Positions 1 to 12,321 are shown, counted from the first letter of the stretch. The stretch is DNA of 64,000 nucleotides from Tigriopus japonicus (GCA_010645155.1 CM021319.1:2539072-2603071); one strand, 5' to 3'. The notes: a model not told the origin generated them from the sequence alone. Numbers and translations are program-made.

Positions 1-45
1 TGCTTTGCTAACCAATGCAGTAAATTCGCTTAACCGTGGCCAAAA

Positions 46-1537
46 ATGTCGGGGAAAAGACGCCTTTTGGGATTGGTTCTTCTGGTGATCGCCTCTTTTT
101 TTGGTTTGTAAGTGATTGATTGAAGACTGAGGAATTTGAATTTCAAGAATGGATTATCTTTCAATCACCCATCTTCTTTTTCAGGCCTTTATGGGCTTTG
201 ATTACCGTGGCGGTTTCGATATTGATAGTATTGTTCTTGGTGCTTCCTTCGATATTTCATTGGAGCTGCACTGTCCAACGTCATATGATCTTCTTGCCTT
301 GGGTGAAGTGGCCCAAATTAGTAGATTTCGATCATCCCGAAGAGCAAGGATTGGAAGGAACCATGAATTTTTATCTTGAAAGTGACAAAGGCATCAAAAT
401 CGGGTTGTGGCATGTGTTGCCTCTCTCGATGGTAGAGAAATCCGTGGATCAGGATTTGTACGGATGAATTAGATTCTAATTCATGGCTCAGTTCTCAAAT
501 ACTTGTTCTGTCGGAATTGTTAGGTCGTGGTACCAAAAGTCATTGGGACAAGGACAGCCGATCGTGATTTACATGCATGGAAATACGGGTTCCCGGGCTC
601 GGGATCACCGGATATCCATGTACCAGGTCCTTCGAAAGTTGGGATACCATATCATTTGCTTCGATTATCGAGGTAAGATCAATTTTGCCAATCATATGGG
701 CTTGTAATATTTGACGTGGAACCTGTAGGATATGCGGATTCGAGTCCGGTCATACCGACTAAAAGAGGGGTGATCCAGGATGGCAAAACTGTCGTTCGTT
801 ATGTCCGGGAACATTGTGGGTCCGTCCCCATCATTGTGTGGGGACATTCTTTAGGATCTTCGGTGTCCACGCATATCGTGTCCGATTTGTCTTTAGAAGA
901 CAATCCACCTCAGGCTTTAATCTTGGAATCACCTTTTAATAATATAAAAGATGAGGTATGGTTGCTCTGCTCATGGATTAACCAATCAATTGGATATATA
1001 ATACGAACCCCTTTTAGATCAGAGCGCATCCAATGACGTGGATTTGGCGAAAAATGCCCATGTTCGATTGGTTCTTCACGGGTACTTTGGACCACAGTGA
1101 TGTTAGTTTTCAGTCAGATCAGTGTATTCAAAACATTCATATTCCTGTTTTGATCCTCCACGCCAAGGTAAGGCCCTCAAAACTTTCGAAGGCATTCCCA
1201 GTGCTTGATGTGTGCATGAATATCAACTGATTGTGCCAATCCAATGTTTTCTTTAGGACGATCTTGTTATACCTTTTCAATTGGGCAAAAAATTGTACCA
1301 AAGAGCCCTTGAAACGCGTTTGAGTCACAGCAAACCAGTGAAAATGATCTCATTCGAGGAGAGCGATGGATTTGCTCACATTTTTATTCACACTTCTCCC
1401 GAAGTCCCAAAACTTGTAAGGTAACGTGAATTAATCAGCGAGAAATTTGAACTTTCCTCTTGTTCACTATTTTCAAGTGATTTTCCTTCGTCACTTTTTT
1501 TTCCAGCGAGTTTATTAAAGATTCATTAGACCTTTAA
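46..1537 (+). CDS. ABHD12: ABHD12-like monoacylglycerol/lysophosphatidylserine lipase
   Basis: Seven exons join in phase: 46-107, 185-431, 492-672, 729-955, 1018-1167, 1257-1420 and 1507-1537, giving 353 aa. A short basic N-terminus is followed by a membrane segment spanning exons 1-2, then an alpha/beta hydrolase fold. Visible motifs are the oxyanion HGN (IYMHGNTGSR), the nucleophile elbow GHSLG with Ser204, an acid in HAKDDLV (Asp290 or 291) and His330 in GFAHIF. The order and the C-terminal SPEVPKLVSEF match ABHD12, an ER membrane lipase that hydrolyses lysophosphatidylserine and monoacylglycerols. The 60-nt intron 432-491 is a multiple of three and removes two in-frame stops. A coding exon upstream of the window cannot be excluded. 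AATAAA lies at 1678-1683. Confidence 0.88.
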
Positions 1538-1779
1538 TAGTTCTTCAAACCAACTCTGTGATGATTCCTAGTTCAATAGATTCCTGAATAGACCAACGCT
1601 TGAAGCAGGTACATTGATTTTTCCTTCAAGCAGTATCAATACATATTCTATGCATTTAAATGTAACGTTGCGGTCTTAATAAAGTAAATGTAATGCGTCC
1701 TCAAACCAAATCCATTTTATTTCAACTCTGGTATTCGTAATGTACAAAACGTGTATTGGGCGTAAAAGTCAAGACCATC

Positions 1780-4139
1780 TTAAATGACGTGAACAGTTTT
1801 TAAGTATGAGGTGGCTTGTTCAATCATGGTGAAAAGTTCAGTCACATGTAATCGAAGTTTCTCATGCCTCCGATTTTTTTCCTCTAAATTCTGCTCAGCC
1901 AGTTTAGCGATAAGCGATCGAATTTTTGGGAAAACGACCGTTCTCGGTTGATCTTTGACATATCCGACCAAAGCGTTGTAGCCAATCATGCCGGGGGAAT
2001 CACTTTTCAAGATAAATATACGAGATAATCCCATTATTTGGTCATTGATTATTCGGACTGCCAAGGGATTACTTTCATCAACTTCCTTCACTCTGTCGGT
2101 GAAATTTTGGGCTTGAGGTCCGAAATTGGCTATAGCTGATTCTAATGGGCTCAGGCTGATGTTTTGGGCTTGCTCCAAAGAGTTATCAAAGAGTCCAAGT
2201 TTCTGAAGTTCCACCAATCCTTCCTTCATAATGTCAAAGTACGAATTTGCATCATTTGGCAAAATTGGTCGATCTGAGAGCGCCCTTAAACTATATCCCA
2301 TAATTTTGGCGCATGTTTGAATATTTTCAAGCTTTGGATCCACTGCAGATTTGTAGATGGCAAAGGTGTCGTATTTTGTAGATGCCAACGGGAAAGTGCT
2401 AAGGTTGTGTTTTTCCGGCACTAATTTGATATCCATTACCGGAGCACCCATTAGAGATTGAAAGCTGAGGAAATCTCCTCTCCCCATTGTTCTTTGGATG
2501 GCCCTTGTTCCACCAAAACCCTAGAAAGATAAAAAGTGGGTTTTTGGCAATATTAAAATCAGAACTCAAATTCAGCCTTTACCAAGTTATTAGCAGGAAA
2601 CCCATCAGAAGGGGAGTTCATCCAAAAGTCGTAATAAGATCCCTCGCCATTATTGTCCGAGTTGATCTCATTATCCATATAGTTTTGTTCTACTCGTGGA
2701 CTTGGTATTAGTTTTAGGGCTTCCAATATGACTTGTTCTAACGCCTTTGTGGCTGTCGTGTCCAAACTGGGACCAAACGAACAACCTTCAGCGTTTATAT
2801 AGGCTACAGTTCGGTCTTTTAACTTGGGAAAGTGTTCTTCAACCCATTCTGTCGATCCAATTTCCCCATGTTGTCCCCCTCCCCATGAGGCAAACACCAA
2901 AGAACGCCGTGGTCTCCAACCTTCGTCTTTCATAACTTTGCTTATTGCTTGAGCCAATGCCATCATCGCAGCAGTTCCACTTGAGGGATCGACCGCCCCG
3001 TTTCCCCAAGAATCTCTGCGTCCACCCACAATGACATACCGATCTGGTTCCACTGACCCTTGGATGACTCCTACCACATTAGAGACGTCTTTGAAGGTTA
3101 GTTGGTTCTTGACGGTCAAGCGAACTCGTTGGACACTACTACTGAGTTTGAACTCTCCTCCCAGTTTGTATTGAACTCCTTGTAGCCTTCCATGCCAACC
3201 GTAAGGAACATCTCGACCACCAAAAACGGACATTATTTCACGGGCAGCATTGTAACTAATGGGTAAGGATGGAATGCTGGGCCATGACTTCACCACATCT
3301 TGCTTAAGTCTATGTGCTTCGGCTTTTGCAGGCCATCCAGGAGTAAGAGGATCTCCAGGATTGGACAAAACACTGTCAGAACGGGTTGCATCCGAAGGTA
3401 GCCACCAGTTGTTTGGATAGACCATTGATGGACTTTCTCCATCCTTGGCCACTGTTTCAGGATCGGGATAAACAATTAGTCCCACTGCTCCGTAGGCTTC
3501 GGTGTTGAAAGCCTTTTCTGCTACGCTGATCTGACCTTCGCGAACAATGACTATACGGTCGACAATAGGAATATTGAGTTCCTGTAGTTTTAGAAAATCC
3601 ACATCCCTTCCATAATTCGCATAAATTAGCGTTCTCTCGATGGCACCGGAAGGTGAATAAGCATGAAAGTAGGTTGAAGTACCACCCATATTGGACATGG
3701 CTCGTCCTGATTCAAAACCTCCCCCAGGATTGGTTGAAAATTGGATTTCCCCAGATCCATCTAATAATTCCACTCGACTTTGTTCGACTACACTCGGGTA
3801 AGACAATAATGCTTTATAGGTGGACACTTGCACATCGTCGAACTGATATTTTCGAAACAATTGCCGAATCCACATAGCAATGTTCTCATCGCGATTTGAT
3901 CCAGCTTCATGGGGAGATTGGCTGATCCATTGAAGGTTCTCTTCGAGGGTTTTTGGCTCAATTTCATTCAATATCGAGAGGGTAATATCTGTCTCCTGCT
4001 GAAGGGAATTCCAAGTCAATGAGCTAATGATGCTCAATGTTTTCTGATTTAATAAGGTGAAGAGGCCAATGCCCAAAATGAAGCTACAAACTGTGGTTAG
4101 GGCACAAGCTCCTATCAGGATCTTGTGCAACCGATCCAT
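1780..4139 (-). CDS. Glutamate carboxypeptidase II / transferrin receptor-like protein, probably catalytically dead
   Basis: Two exons on the minus strand (4139-2583 and 2520-1780) encode 765 aa, close to the size of GCPII and TfR. I chose the ATG at 4139. Order: a cytoplasmic stub, a signal anchor at about residues 8-32, a PA domain at about 110-340, an M28 peptidase-like domain at about 350-600, and a TfR-type dimerisation helical domain at the C-terminus. Fold landmarks are clear: RRDSW, GWRPRRSL, GSTEW and YINAEG. The zinc ligands and the general base of active GCPII are mostly replaced: Arg374, Gly422, Gln423, Glu451 and Ser566 stand where His, Glu, Glu, Asp and His are expected; only Asp384 is kept. 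It is therefore probably a type II membrane pseudopeptidase with a receptor-like role. A polyadenylation hexamer on the minus strand lies at 1721-1716. Confidence 0.85.
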
Positions 4140-5057
4140 CTTCAAAACTTACTGACCCATTCGTTGAGTTAGTTTGTGGGCTCATGCTTTTGAAGGCGTC
4201 AATCACAAGTGTTATTTGATATCACTTGTTTGGCAGTTTTTCAATCAAGCCAGAGGGGGCACCCAAGAAATTCCCAAGGAGGTACCTGGTAAAGAAAATG
4301 CGCTTAAGCCTCCCTGGCTGAGGAATTCATTCTTACTTTGCCGCTTTCGAAGTTGATAGCTTGATCCACTTATGTGGTTAAAAATAGCATACTGACTTGG
4401 TGGTACACTAAAAAAACAAAGTACATCAGCAAGTCCTGCTTCATTTTTTCATTCATTCATTCATCGTCCGTTGTTCGACGATTGTTGTTTTGGGACAAGT
4501 CATTTAGAGAATGCCACTGTGGTCTGTTTCCCCGGCTTTGAATTAATTAACCTTAGATGATGCTTCAAGACCTACTTCCGACCCGAAACGATTTGAGGGC
4601 TTTTAACAAGTCATTAAGATTCATTTTTATTTCCTCACGAGACTCGTGAGCGTTGACCGTTAACTTCCTCTCAGAAGTCGGGTCTACCTATCTTGTAAAA
4701 CGAATGACAGGCTGATCTTTCCGCGTACATTGTACTTAAGCCTAAGGGGCAATATTTGTCTATTTTGTTGATCCCAGGGGATGACATGTCTGGCTGAGAA
4801 GTGACCTAACAGGAAAAATGGAAAATCGAATTTGACTTTTTCTAATCAGATGTACTTGGGCATTGAAACTAGTGCTGTGATTAAATAAAATTTCTTTATT
4901 CACATTCTGACACATACTGGTGAATGGCTGCGAAGAACAAAAACTCGCAGCCAGTTTTACAGCCACTGATGAGCTTTGAAAGTTCAAGTAGGCTACAATC
5001 GATTGAGTAGTAAATCTTTGGAAGTGGATATAGATTAATGCTATTACGTTCATGATT
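4140..5057. other. Intergenic stretch, includes a 3' UTR
   Basis: I see no coding exon here. The right part is probably the 3' UTR of the minus-strand gene that ends at 5058, with a candidate AATAAA on the minus strand near 4895. The left part probably holds the 5' UTR and promoter of the GCPII-like gene. Confidence 0.5.
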
Positions 5058-5837
5058 TCATCCTTGCATTAATGTTAGCGTCATCCTCTCTGGAACCGCA
5101 CGACCCGACAGTTCAAAATCTCGGATGGTACACATCACTTTATCAATGATATCGCCATTCACGTGTCGCAGATTCAAGTTATCTTCCGGCATCACCTTCC
5201 ACCCTCGACGTCCAAATTGGCTCTTTCTAATTGTGAACGAAACCTCTTTTGGCATCGGCATTGGCGGGGCCGTCCCCGCAGAAGTCGAATTGCATCGACC
5301 CTCTCGCAACCCAGTATTATCATAGGATCGTTCTCTTTGGGCACGAAAACTTCTGGCTCGCCTCAGATTTCGATTGTAGGTCTTCACTCGTTCCAAATTG
5401 GTGTTGGTGTTGTGTTTGTGAGGAGTCAGCAATGGTGAATTGGCTGGAATGGGCGTTTTTCGCATGGGGGATTCGGGAGTCGTGGGAGATTTAGTGTTGA
5501 GATTGGGAACCGATTCTGATTGTGTTATTAGATTTGTGTTCTTCTTGGGAAGCGCCAAGCTCTTCTTGTTGTTGAGCTGAGCCAAAGTCATGGGACCCTC
5601 ACGTCTTGGACTGGTTTTATTGGCTACGGGCATGATCTTATTCTGATTCTCATCAATATCAGCCACAACTATTGTGTTCGGAGGCATGCTCTCTGTTAGA
5701 CTGTTCAAGTTGAGAGAGTCTGGTCGGACTCGTTTGGAAATAACGGGTTGTTCGGAGGCGGATGATCCAGGAGAGATTGAAAGATTTCGAATTTGAGACC
5801 TCAGTGTGTGTCTCAAATCACTATGCTGAACTGGCAT
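5058..5837 (-). CDS. Uncharacterised basic Ser/Pro/Asn-rich protein
   Basis: A single open reading frame of 259 aa starts at the first ATG, at 5837 (MPVQHSDLRHTL). The frame stays open 16 codons further upstream without a Met, so an upstream exon is possible. I do not recognise the family. The N-terminal two thirds is low-complexity and probably disordered, rich in Ser, Pro, Asn, Lys and Arg, with several S/T-P pairs (KSPTTPESP, KTPIPANSP) that would suit proline-directed kinases. An Arg-rich stretch (RNLRRARSFRAQRERS) precedes a more ordered C-terminal segment of about 70 residues (SFTIRKSQFGRRGWKV onward), which would be the part to search. There is no signal peptide or membrane segment. 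A nuclear or cytoskeletal role is only a guess. Confidence 0.6.
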   Translation of the reverse strand: MPVQHSDLRHTLRSQIRNLSISPGSSASEQPVISKRVRPDSLNLNSLTESMPPNTIVVADIDENQNKIMPVANKTSPRREGPMTLAQLNNKKSLALPKKNTNLITQSESVPNLNTKSPTTPESPMRKTPIPANSPLLTPHKHNTNTNLERVKTYNRNLRRARSFRAQRERSYDNTGLREGRCNSTSAGTAPPMPMPKEVSFTIRKSQFGRRGWKVMPEDNLNLRHVNGDIIDKVMCTIRDFELSGRAVPERMTLTLMQG

Positions 5838-8800
5838 TTTCAAGGCAACTTGTGTATGATTCGGCGTGGTATTTCTTCTCTCCAAGGGTCAGTTCACGAC
5901 GATTTGAAATGTTTTGAAAATGCCTTGACGTCTGGACCAGTTCTTGAGAAGTGGGTAATTCCACGGGGATTGCCCCTTTTTAAGACGACGAGTGAATCTT
6001 GTTGAATCCGAAGTTGCCTCAAATCTACTCCTCACTGTTGGGTGATTTCGGGAGCTCTCTCTCTTCGTCTTCTTCTTTCTCTCTCGCTTCTTCCCGTGCT
6101 CCTTCTTTCATTCGCCACACAGCTTTCAAACTTGCGGACTGCTCTAGTTCTTTTCGACGACAGTTTAGTTCCGCAATGACACAAGGCAATCGGGAGGCGA
6201 AGGCGAGATTATTGTACTACTCACTACAAGTGCGGCTAAGGCAGCGAGTAGCTGGCCTTGGAGGGCAGGCTTAAATCATCCTCCAGCCCCAATGCTGGCC
6301 TTCAATTGACCCAAAACTGTCCCAAGCGATGATACAATGAACATGGACCACAAAAAGGTCAAGATCTGGGCTAATTAATTTCTTACAACCTCTGCATTTA
6401 TCACACATTAACTTCGTTGCCGGTCAAAGTTTTAGGTACTAACACTGCCATTTTTCGGGCTCTATTATGATCCGATCCGTCGTGACTCTGGACTACTTTA
6501 GGTTCAAGTGTTTCTGAAAGGTATGCAATAAGTTCATCATCCCCTTGACGTTGTGCTTCCACCCTTTTATTTGGGTTCTCTTTTGAAAGCGTGCATCTAC
6601 AGAAAAATATGGAACGCTGGGATTTGTTTTTGGAACACTAGAGATTCGGCCCTCCTGAACATCATGTTCGTCAACGGAACGGTTCGTGGAAATTAACCCA
6701 AGTGGGCTCGATCACAATTTTCACAGAATGTAGGAAACTCTCTGAGGGTGACGTTTATTATTTCAAGCATTAAGCATGAAATGCAATGGACACGTCGGAA
6801 GTTTCGTGTCTTGTCACCGAAAAATGCAGACTTGCCGTTCATTCAACCTTAAGCTCTAGTTTTAAAGATTGTTTCCAAGGGGGTTGAAACGCTCCAATTG
6901 GATCCAATTTCGTGGTCTGATAATTAGGATCTCTGGAACTGCCCAAGAGAGTAATGTTTAGTACACTTTTGGCCTTTTATAAACATTTTTGGGACACTAA
7001 CAAAGTCACACGTGCATCAGGGAACCTGACAACCTGATTAGAAAACGTACTGTAAAGCAAAAGTGGCGTTCCTCTCGGAATCTACCCGATTACATTTGCT
7101 TTTCATTCAGAGCCAACTACTAAAATTTGAATGGACCAGTAAAAAAATGAATAAATGGTCGACTTTTCTTTGTACTGTCGGACTTACTTTGGGGTCTGAT
7201 GCAGATCATTGCATTAAAAGATGATCCCATTTTGATAACATTCGTAGGTTGAGCCTAGTCCATTTATCTTAGTGAGTACTTTCCATGTCAACATGATCAA
7301 GGCCATTTTGCCCGGAAAATGGAACTGTCCTTCATTTCGTTTTGATGTTTGCTCCATGATGTTCAAGGTACGCTTTCAATCACAAATCCGTCATCTCTAG
7401 TCAGATACTGCAGGTTAGTTTTCTCAATCCAAGTGTGAGAGCAGGCGTACTTGTCCCTTCGATGTTTTCCTTAGCCTTCAGACAAGTTAGCTTCTGTTTG
7501 CTCGGATTGTCCAAGGATGCTAATGAGACTTTTCCTTGATACAAGCTCTTGAGTTAAATAATATTCAGGTCCACCCCACTAAGGGATTTTCCCGGAAATA
7601 CGCACTTCGGTATAACTTGATTGACAGCCAATTGTTCATTATTCATCTCTCATACTGGCTGGCAAAGTCGCTGTTGTTTAAGCTCAAGTCTAAGAAACGT
7701 CCGAGGGCAGTTTCAAGGTCCACTTTTCATCCTGTTCCCGCTAATTTGCTTACTACTTCTCCTTTGAAAAGACAGTTTTGTCTTTGTGACATGATCAGAT
7801 TGTATCAGTGAAGGATCACAGAGGGAGTCCACAAAAAAGTCAAAATCCAACCAATTTGTTAACTTCCAAGTGTACTCTGGATTAAAGAGGAACTATGTGT
7901 CTTTTCATCGTTGAAGATTACTCTTTGAGTGTTTTTATCGAATTTGTTGTTTACTGCTATTATTTTAAGCCTCTTAACGCTTAGTCGGATTGACGTCATG
8001 CCCTCCCCTTCTCCCTTTTCTCAGTTTTACACTTTCTTGCACAAAGGTCGGGGACGACTCAAATCAAGGAACCAAGGCAAGTCGCATAGATCACAAAAAG
8101 ACAGAAAATAAGTCCTAAAGGAAAGCAATCAAAAATACTTAGGGAGGAAAAGTATCTTTTCATAGATTCAATTAAAAGCAAAATATTTTGGGATGAAAAA
8201 TGCTTTGAAGATATCGACATTTCTCATGTAAGAACTAACAGAAGGGTGGGCTGTTAAGTTCATTTTGACCAAAAAACATTGGGCACTTGTTGCCTTGAAC
8301 ACTTTTATTTTCATCATCCCTTATAAGTTTTATTGCTATCACAAATAGGAGTAGGATCTGAAGTATGTGCGTAAAAGACTCGTAGCCATCGTGTATGCAG
8401 AATTATGTAAGTTCCAATTATTCAATGTTTTGATGATTTATGAGATTTGGAGTGTGGCCTTTGTGATCGTAAAAGGCCATGAGCTAGTCAGGTCTGTGTC
8501 GCACGACACTCTCGTCTATGACAAAAAATTATCTTAATTTTAGAATTAAATTTCAACTATTGGCAGTCGCTTAAAAAGTACAAAAATATATTTTCGTTGG
8601 AAAACGTCGTCAAGGATGGTGATGATTTTTCAATATTTATTAAAGTAGCCCGTCATTTATCATTGTAACCCTGCACGCGTTTTATTTAAAGGGTAGTTTA
8701 ATGGAAAATCATAAGTGTAATTTGTATGAAGTCAAAGCGAAAAACATTGTTCATTGCTCTTCCAGGGCAAATACCGCTTTAGTTTTCTCACTTTAGTTGA

Positions 8801-9129
8801 CTTATTAAGAGTGAGTACCGATAGAGTTCGGAGTTCATGACCGAAAAAGTCAAAATGATTGCCGAGCTTCGCGCAGCGCTGTTTCGTGTCTCTTACAAAG
8901 CATGAGTATGTTTAGACAAGGTCAGCCATGTTTCCATGAGGGTTCCGGGATTTGGGGGCGCGCAATAAATAGTGGAACAAACAAGATTTCCATCTCCCTC
9001 GATGAGACAAGTCCGGCTTTTTGTTGTTTTCGACGATCTTTATTGCCTAGTAAAGGGCTTTAAGTGAATGTGATTGACTATCTCACATTGAATGAACAAG
9101 CAAGGAAAAATATCCCACTTTTTTATCTC
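5838..9129. other. Long intergenic stretch with no recognised gene
   Basis: About 3.3 kb between the basic protein and the Methuselah-like gene. It contains only short open frames of skewed composition, for example a Ser-rich frame at 5999-6274 that looks like chance coding in CT-rich DNA. I found no transposon ends, long repeat or RNA gene. It probably holds the promoter and 5' UTR of the left gene. Confidence 0.5.
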
Positions 9130-11232
9130 TCAAGTCCCGTTGTTTGGGATTGTTGCGAGTCGAGAGACAGCACTCGTCGTGTCTCTTTTTATTTGGCTTT
9201 CTTGTGTCTTCAAATCTTGTTCTGATTTCGTAGGTGTGCCATCTTCGTTGAATTGGAGCTCAGTCATTTCCGTCTTGACAGATCTTCTTTGAAAGCTTGT
9301 GGAACGATGTCTGTCGGTAGTTTTATTGTCATGTTCCATCCCAGAATTGGACAAACGTCTGTTTTGTAATGGAAAGCCACTTTGGTTCGTCATTGAAGCT
9401 CTCCGAGTAAAAGTAAAACGAACTTTGAGCTTGCTCATTACTGAGCGATTACATATGAGAGCTAAAAATATGAGGATGCCTTGCGACAAATTGATCAGGT
9501 CGTTGAAGAGAAAGTACTTCCATACGATATCCATGCCAAAAATCCAACTGAAGAGAAAACACAAGAACTCAGACAGCCATGTTCCACCCATGATAACGAA
9601 GAGTTTGATGATGATACGAATTTGATCCCAGCTTTTCCAATGATGCTCGTCCAACCTTCGGCTACTTTTCCATGTTTGATACAGATTGCGAATGGTGAGG
9701 ACGAAAAAGATAATGTTTGTACTCTGCATAATTACCAGATGAAGGTGAAAAAATACGAAACTAGCAAGAGGCTTTTCGAAGAAGCAATTTCTGAGGCCAA
9801 AACCTGGCCGGAGACCGTGATATGATGGGGGGAAAAACTCCACTATGGCCGTGACTGAGGTCACAAATACGGGCACTCCAGTTGCGTAACAAGTGTATTT
9901 GTATAAGATTGCCCTTTCATGGGCTCGTTTCGCGATTGAAGATCGGGGTAGAGTTGAAAACTTGTGAAAGATGTCGTAAGACAACACATTCATCCAAGCA
10001 AAAGTGTGCAAAAAGAAGAATAACACGAGAAATCCCATGACTTTGCAGGGTAAATTATAGTCTTTGTTATAATCGGGGTTAATCACGAATTGTAGGTGTC
10101 CAAAGGCGATGGCACTGATGCACAGGTAAGCGAAAAAAAGACTCAGGATAAAGGCCATTATGATCTTCCCGAAAAGGGGCTTCCTCAAGTCTGGTAGAAT
10201 GCAATAAATTATGAAAGTGAGGAGCAAGAACAAATTGGAAACGCTACAACAAATTGGGTAGGCCTTCGTTACCACGAAAAGATGCCCATAGTCATCTTCC
10301 TTGGGACATAGACGAACATATTCGTTGGAGATTGTCCTCCCACTCTCATCCACAGCACCTTCTAATACCAAACAGTACTCTTGAGGCATGTGCAGATGAG
10401 TTGGATCGTTGTCAATTATGATGCTGCCGTTCTTATGCAAAATGAAATCGTGGTCTCGAAGGTCAAGTACGTGTCCATCTTTGTTCTGACGATTGATTTC
10501 GCACTGATCTATGCTTTGATACACAAGGACAAAACGTGATGATTTGTTCCAATGTCGAGGTCGAGGTGGAGACGGATGTAATGAATTCTGGCAATAGAAA
10601 TGCCCTGCCTCGTCGTAACCACCTTTCTGAAGGTGATGGCAACATCTTTGTAAACAAACGTGAGACTGGCAATGATTGCAGATCAACGCAATTGGGTGCA
10701 GGGGGTAATTTTCCTCGTCGTGCAAATGCTGAAAGCTTTCGTCTAGTCCAGGATTGTAGCCATAGTCTATGCAGAAATCACCCAAGTCGAACGTGGGTTC
10801 GAATTTGCCACCAAGGCTCACGAGTTTGCCGTCAAAAGTGGTGACATATAAATATGGGTTGTCGAGATTCAATGCTTGAAATGAATCTTCCCCGCAATCA
10901 GGTTTCCCTACGGAAATGTCCCTGGGATTCAGATTGAGTTGCTGAAATTGATTCGGTGACTGACCGAACTTGCTCTCCCATAATTCAGACGAAAGAGTTA
11001 AGTTCAACGCGAACTCTGGCAAATAAGAGGGTGTTAGGTTCAAGTTTCTGCTCTTTGCCTCTTGACATTGAAAAGTTGGATCTAGGAAATACCCAAGCGG
11101 ACAGCACTTTTTCAAAACACCTGGATCGAACACGAAATTATCGTCACTCTGCACTTGCATCTTCAACAATGACGCAAAAACTAGGAAAAATGCAAACATG
11201 TGCCTCTGAATAGACGGTAAGAGAAGCTGCAT
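9130..11232 (-). CDS. Methuselah-like class B G-protein-coupled receptor
   Basis: An intronless frame of 700 aa starts with ATG at 11232. A hydrophobic signal-like segment (residues about 10-28) precedes a long Cys-rich ectodomain of about 310 residues (KKCCPLGYFLD, CNHCQSHVCLQRCCHHL), as in Methuselah receptors. Seven hydrophobic segments follow from AYPICCSVSNLFLLLTF onward. Methuselah-type landmarks include FLHTFAWMNVLSYDIF, FFLHTF-like TM3 composition, and the last helix ending in ALICNRSVM. The tail is Ser/Thr/Arg-rich and probably phosphorylated. Members of this family signal at the plasma membrane in arthropods and have been linked to stress resistance and lifespan in flies; the ligand here is unknown. 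Lack of introns in an otherwise intron-bearing neighbourhood may reflect retroposition or intron loss. Confidence 0.88.
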   Translation of the reverse strand: MQLLLPSIQRHMFAFFLVFASLLKMQVQSDDNFVFDPGVLKKCCPLGYFLDPTFQCQEAKSRNLNLTPSYLPEFALNLTLSSELWESKFGQSPNQFQQLNLNPRDISVGKPDCGEDSFQALNLDNPYLYVTTFDGKLVSLGGKFEPTFDLGDFCIDYGYNPGLDESFQHLHDEENYPLHPIALICNHCQSHVCLQRCCHHLQKGGYDEAGHFYCQNSLHPSPPRPRHWNKSSRFVLVYQSIDQCEINRQNKDGHVLDLRDHDFILHKNGSIIIDNDPTHLHMPQEYCLVLEGAVDESGRTISNEYVRLCPKEDDYGHLFVVTKAYPICCSVSNLFLLLTFIIYCILPDLRKPLFGKIIMAFILSLFFAYLCISAIAFGHLQFVINPDYNKDYNLPCKVMGFLVLFFFLHTFAWMNVLSYDIFHKFSTLPRSSIAKRAHERAILYKYTCYATGVPVFVTSVTAIVEFFPPSYHGLRPGFGLRNCFFEKPLASFVFFHLHLVIMQSTNIIFFVLTIRNLYQTWKSSRRLDEHHWKSWDQIRIIIKLFVIMGGTWLSEFLCFLFSWIFGMDIVWKYFLFNDLINLSQGILIFLALICNRSVMSKLKVRFTFTRRASMTNQSGFPLQNRRLSNSGMEHDNKTTDRHRSTSFQRRSVKTEMTELQFNEDGTPTKSEQDLKTQESQIKRDTTSAVSRLATIPNNGT

Positions 11233-12321
11233 TCTTGAACTGAAATTGGTTTCAAGACTTTTCGATTCGAGGATGACCTCACAGATCGTTTACATATTCA
11301 AGATAGCCGCTCAAGCGATCCCGAAGAAACACTATCGCACACAAACATGGGCGGATTCTTGTTTGTTCACGTTCACTACTAGACTTCCTTGCATGTCCAT
11401 TTTCAAGCCCTTGTCATACCGTACTGAATGAGTAGGCACAAAGGGCTCCTCCATCCGGGATGAGTAAGTGGCATAGAACTCGAGAACTTGGAGTTTCTGC
11501 TCTTTGAAGAGGGTGCTATCTTGCTTGGATAAATATCTCGTATCGTTGTTGAGTCGTCTTGACCCACTTGTGGATCTTATATTAAAGTCAGGAGAATCGC
11601 AGTTTCATTTCCGACTCGATGCAATGTTTTAGTTCAAGGTTTTCCGTGTTAGGAGCGTATGCTTGGACTTACCAGACGTCGATATTTGAAGCGTTCCAAC
11701 TCAATGATGGACAATGAAAATTATTCAGGTGTGTCTTTTTCACAATGGGATTGATATCAATCAAGCATCGACAAGTCGGCACTTCCCCTGGGACTATATG
11801 ATCACAACTTATCGATGTCCGGAAATTGTAGAACTATATCCAGAGAAGCGCATTTTGTTTTGTACCACGCAATAACATAAACAATAGAACAAATGCATTT
11901 TCACAAATGCGTGTCAAACTCGGGTATTACATGAAATAGGCAAAAAGGAAACAAAAGCAAACTTGGACCATGACTGTTCCCTTCAAATTAACCTCTAGAT
12001 CGTTACGAATCACTACTCTTCATCTCGTTTCGTTGTAACAATTGGACGAAGAGGAACAATCATTTAAACGGGATTTATGGGCGCATTTGCTTGCCCCTCC
12101 TCTCCATGTCTTTTCTCAATTGGCCCCAATTTGTTTCATCCCGAAACAATGATTGGGAATGGGGAAACAAGCAAACAGGCCCAAAAGAGATCGGGTTTCA
12201 AAAAAATATGTCAGGCTCTGAAGCGAATAAATGCATTCCTTGACGAGAGGCAGGTATGTTGTAATTGGGCGCAAAATCGAATACACCTCGAGTTTCAACA
12301 ATAGGCTCGTTGCATCATCAT
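11233..12321. other. Intergenic stretch
   Basis: About 1.1 kb between two minus-strand genes. It should hold the promoter and 5' UTR of the receptor gene and the 3' UTR of the ZCCHC4 gene. I see no additional gene or repeat. Confidence 0.5.

Noticed and set aside
465..479. In-frame stops suggesting that the ABHD12-like gene is a pseudogene
   Set aside because: Both stops fall inside a well-bounded 60-nt GT-AG intron (432-491) that keeps the frame when removed.
4760..5053. 97-codon minus-strand frame just downstream of the basic protein gene
   Set aside because: Lies in the probable 3' UTR with a poly(A) signal in it; no domain recognised.
5999..6274. Ser-rich 91-codon frame
   Set aside because: Chance reading of CT-rich DNA; no Kozak-like start, no domain and no neighbouring exons.
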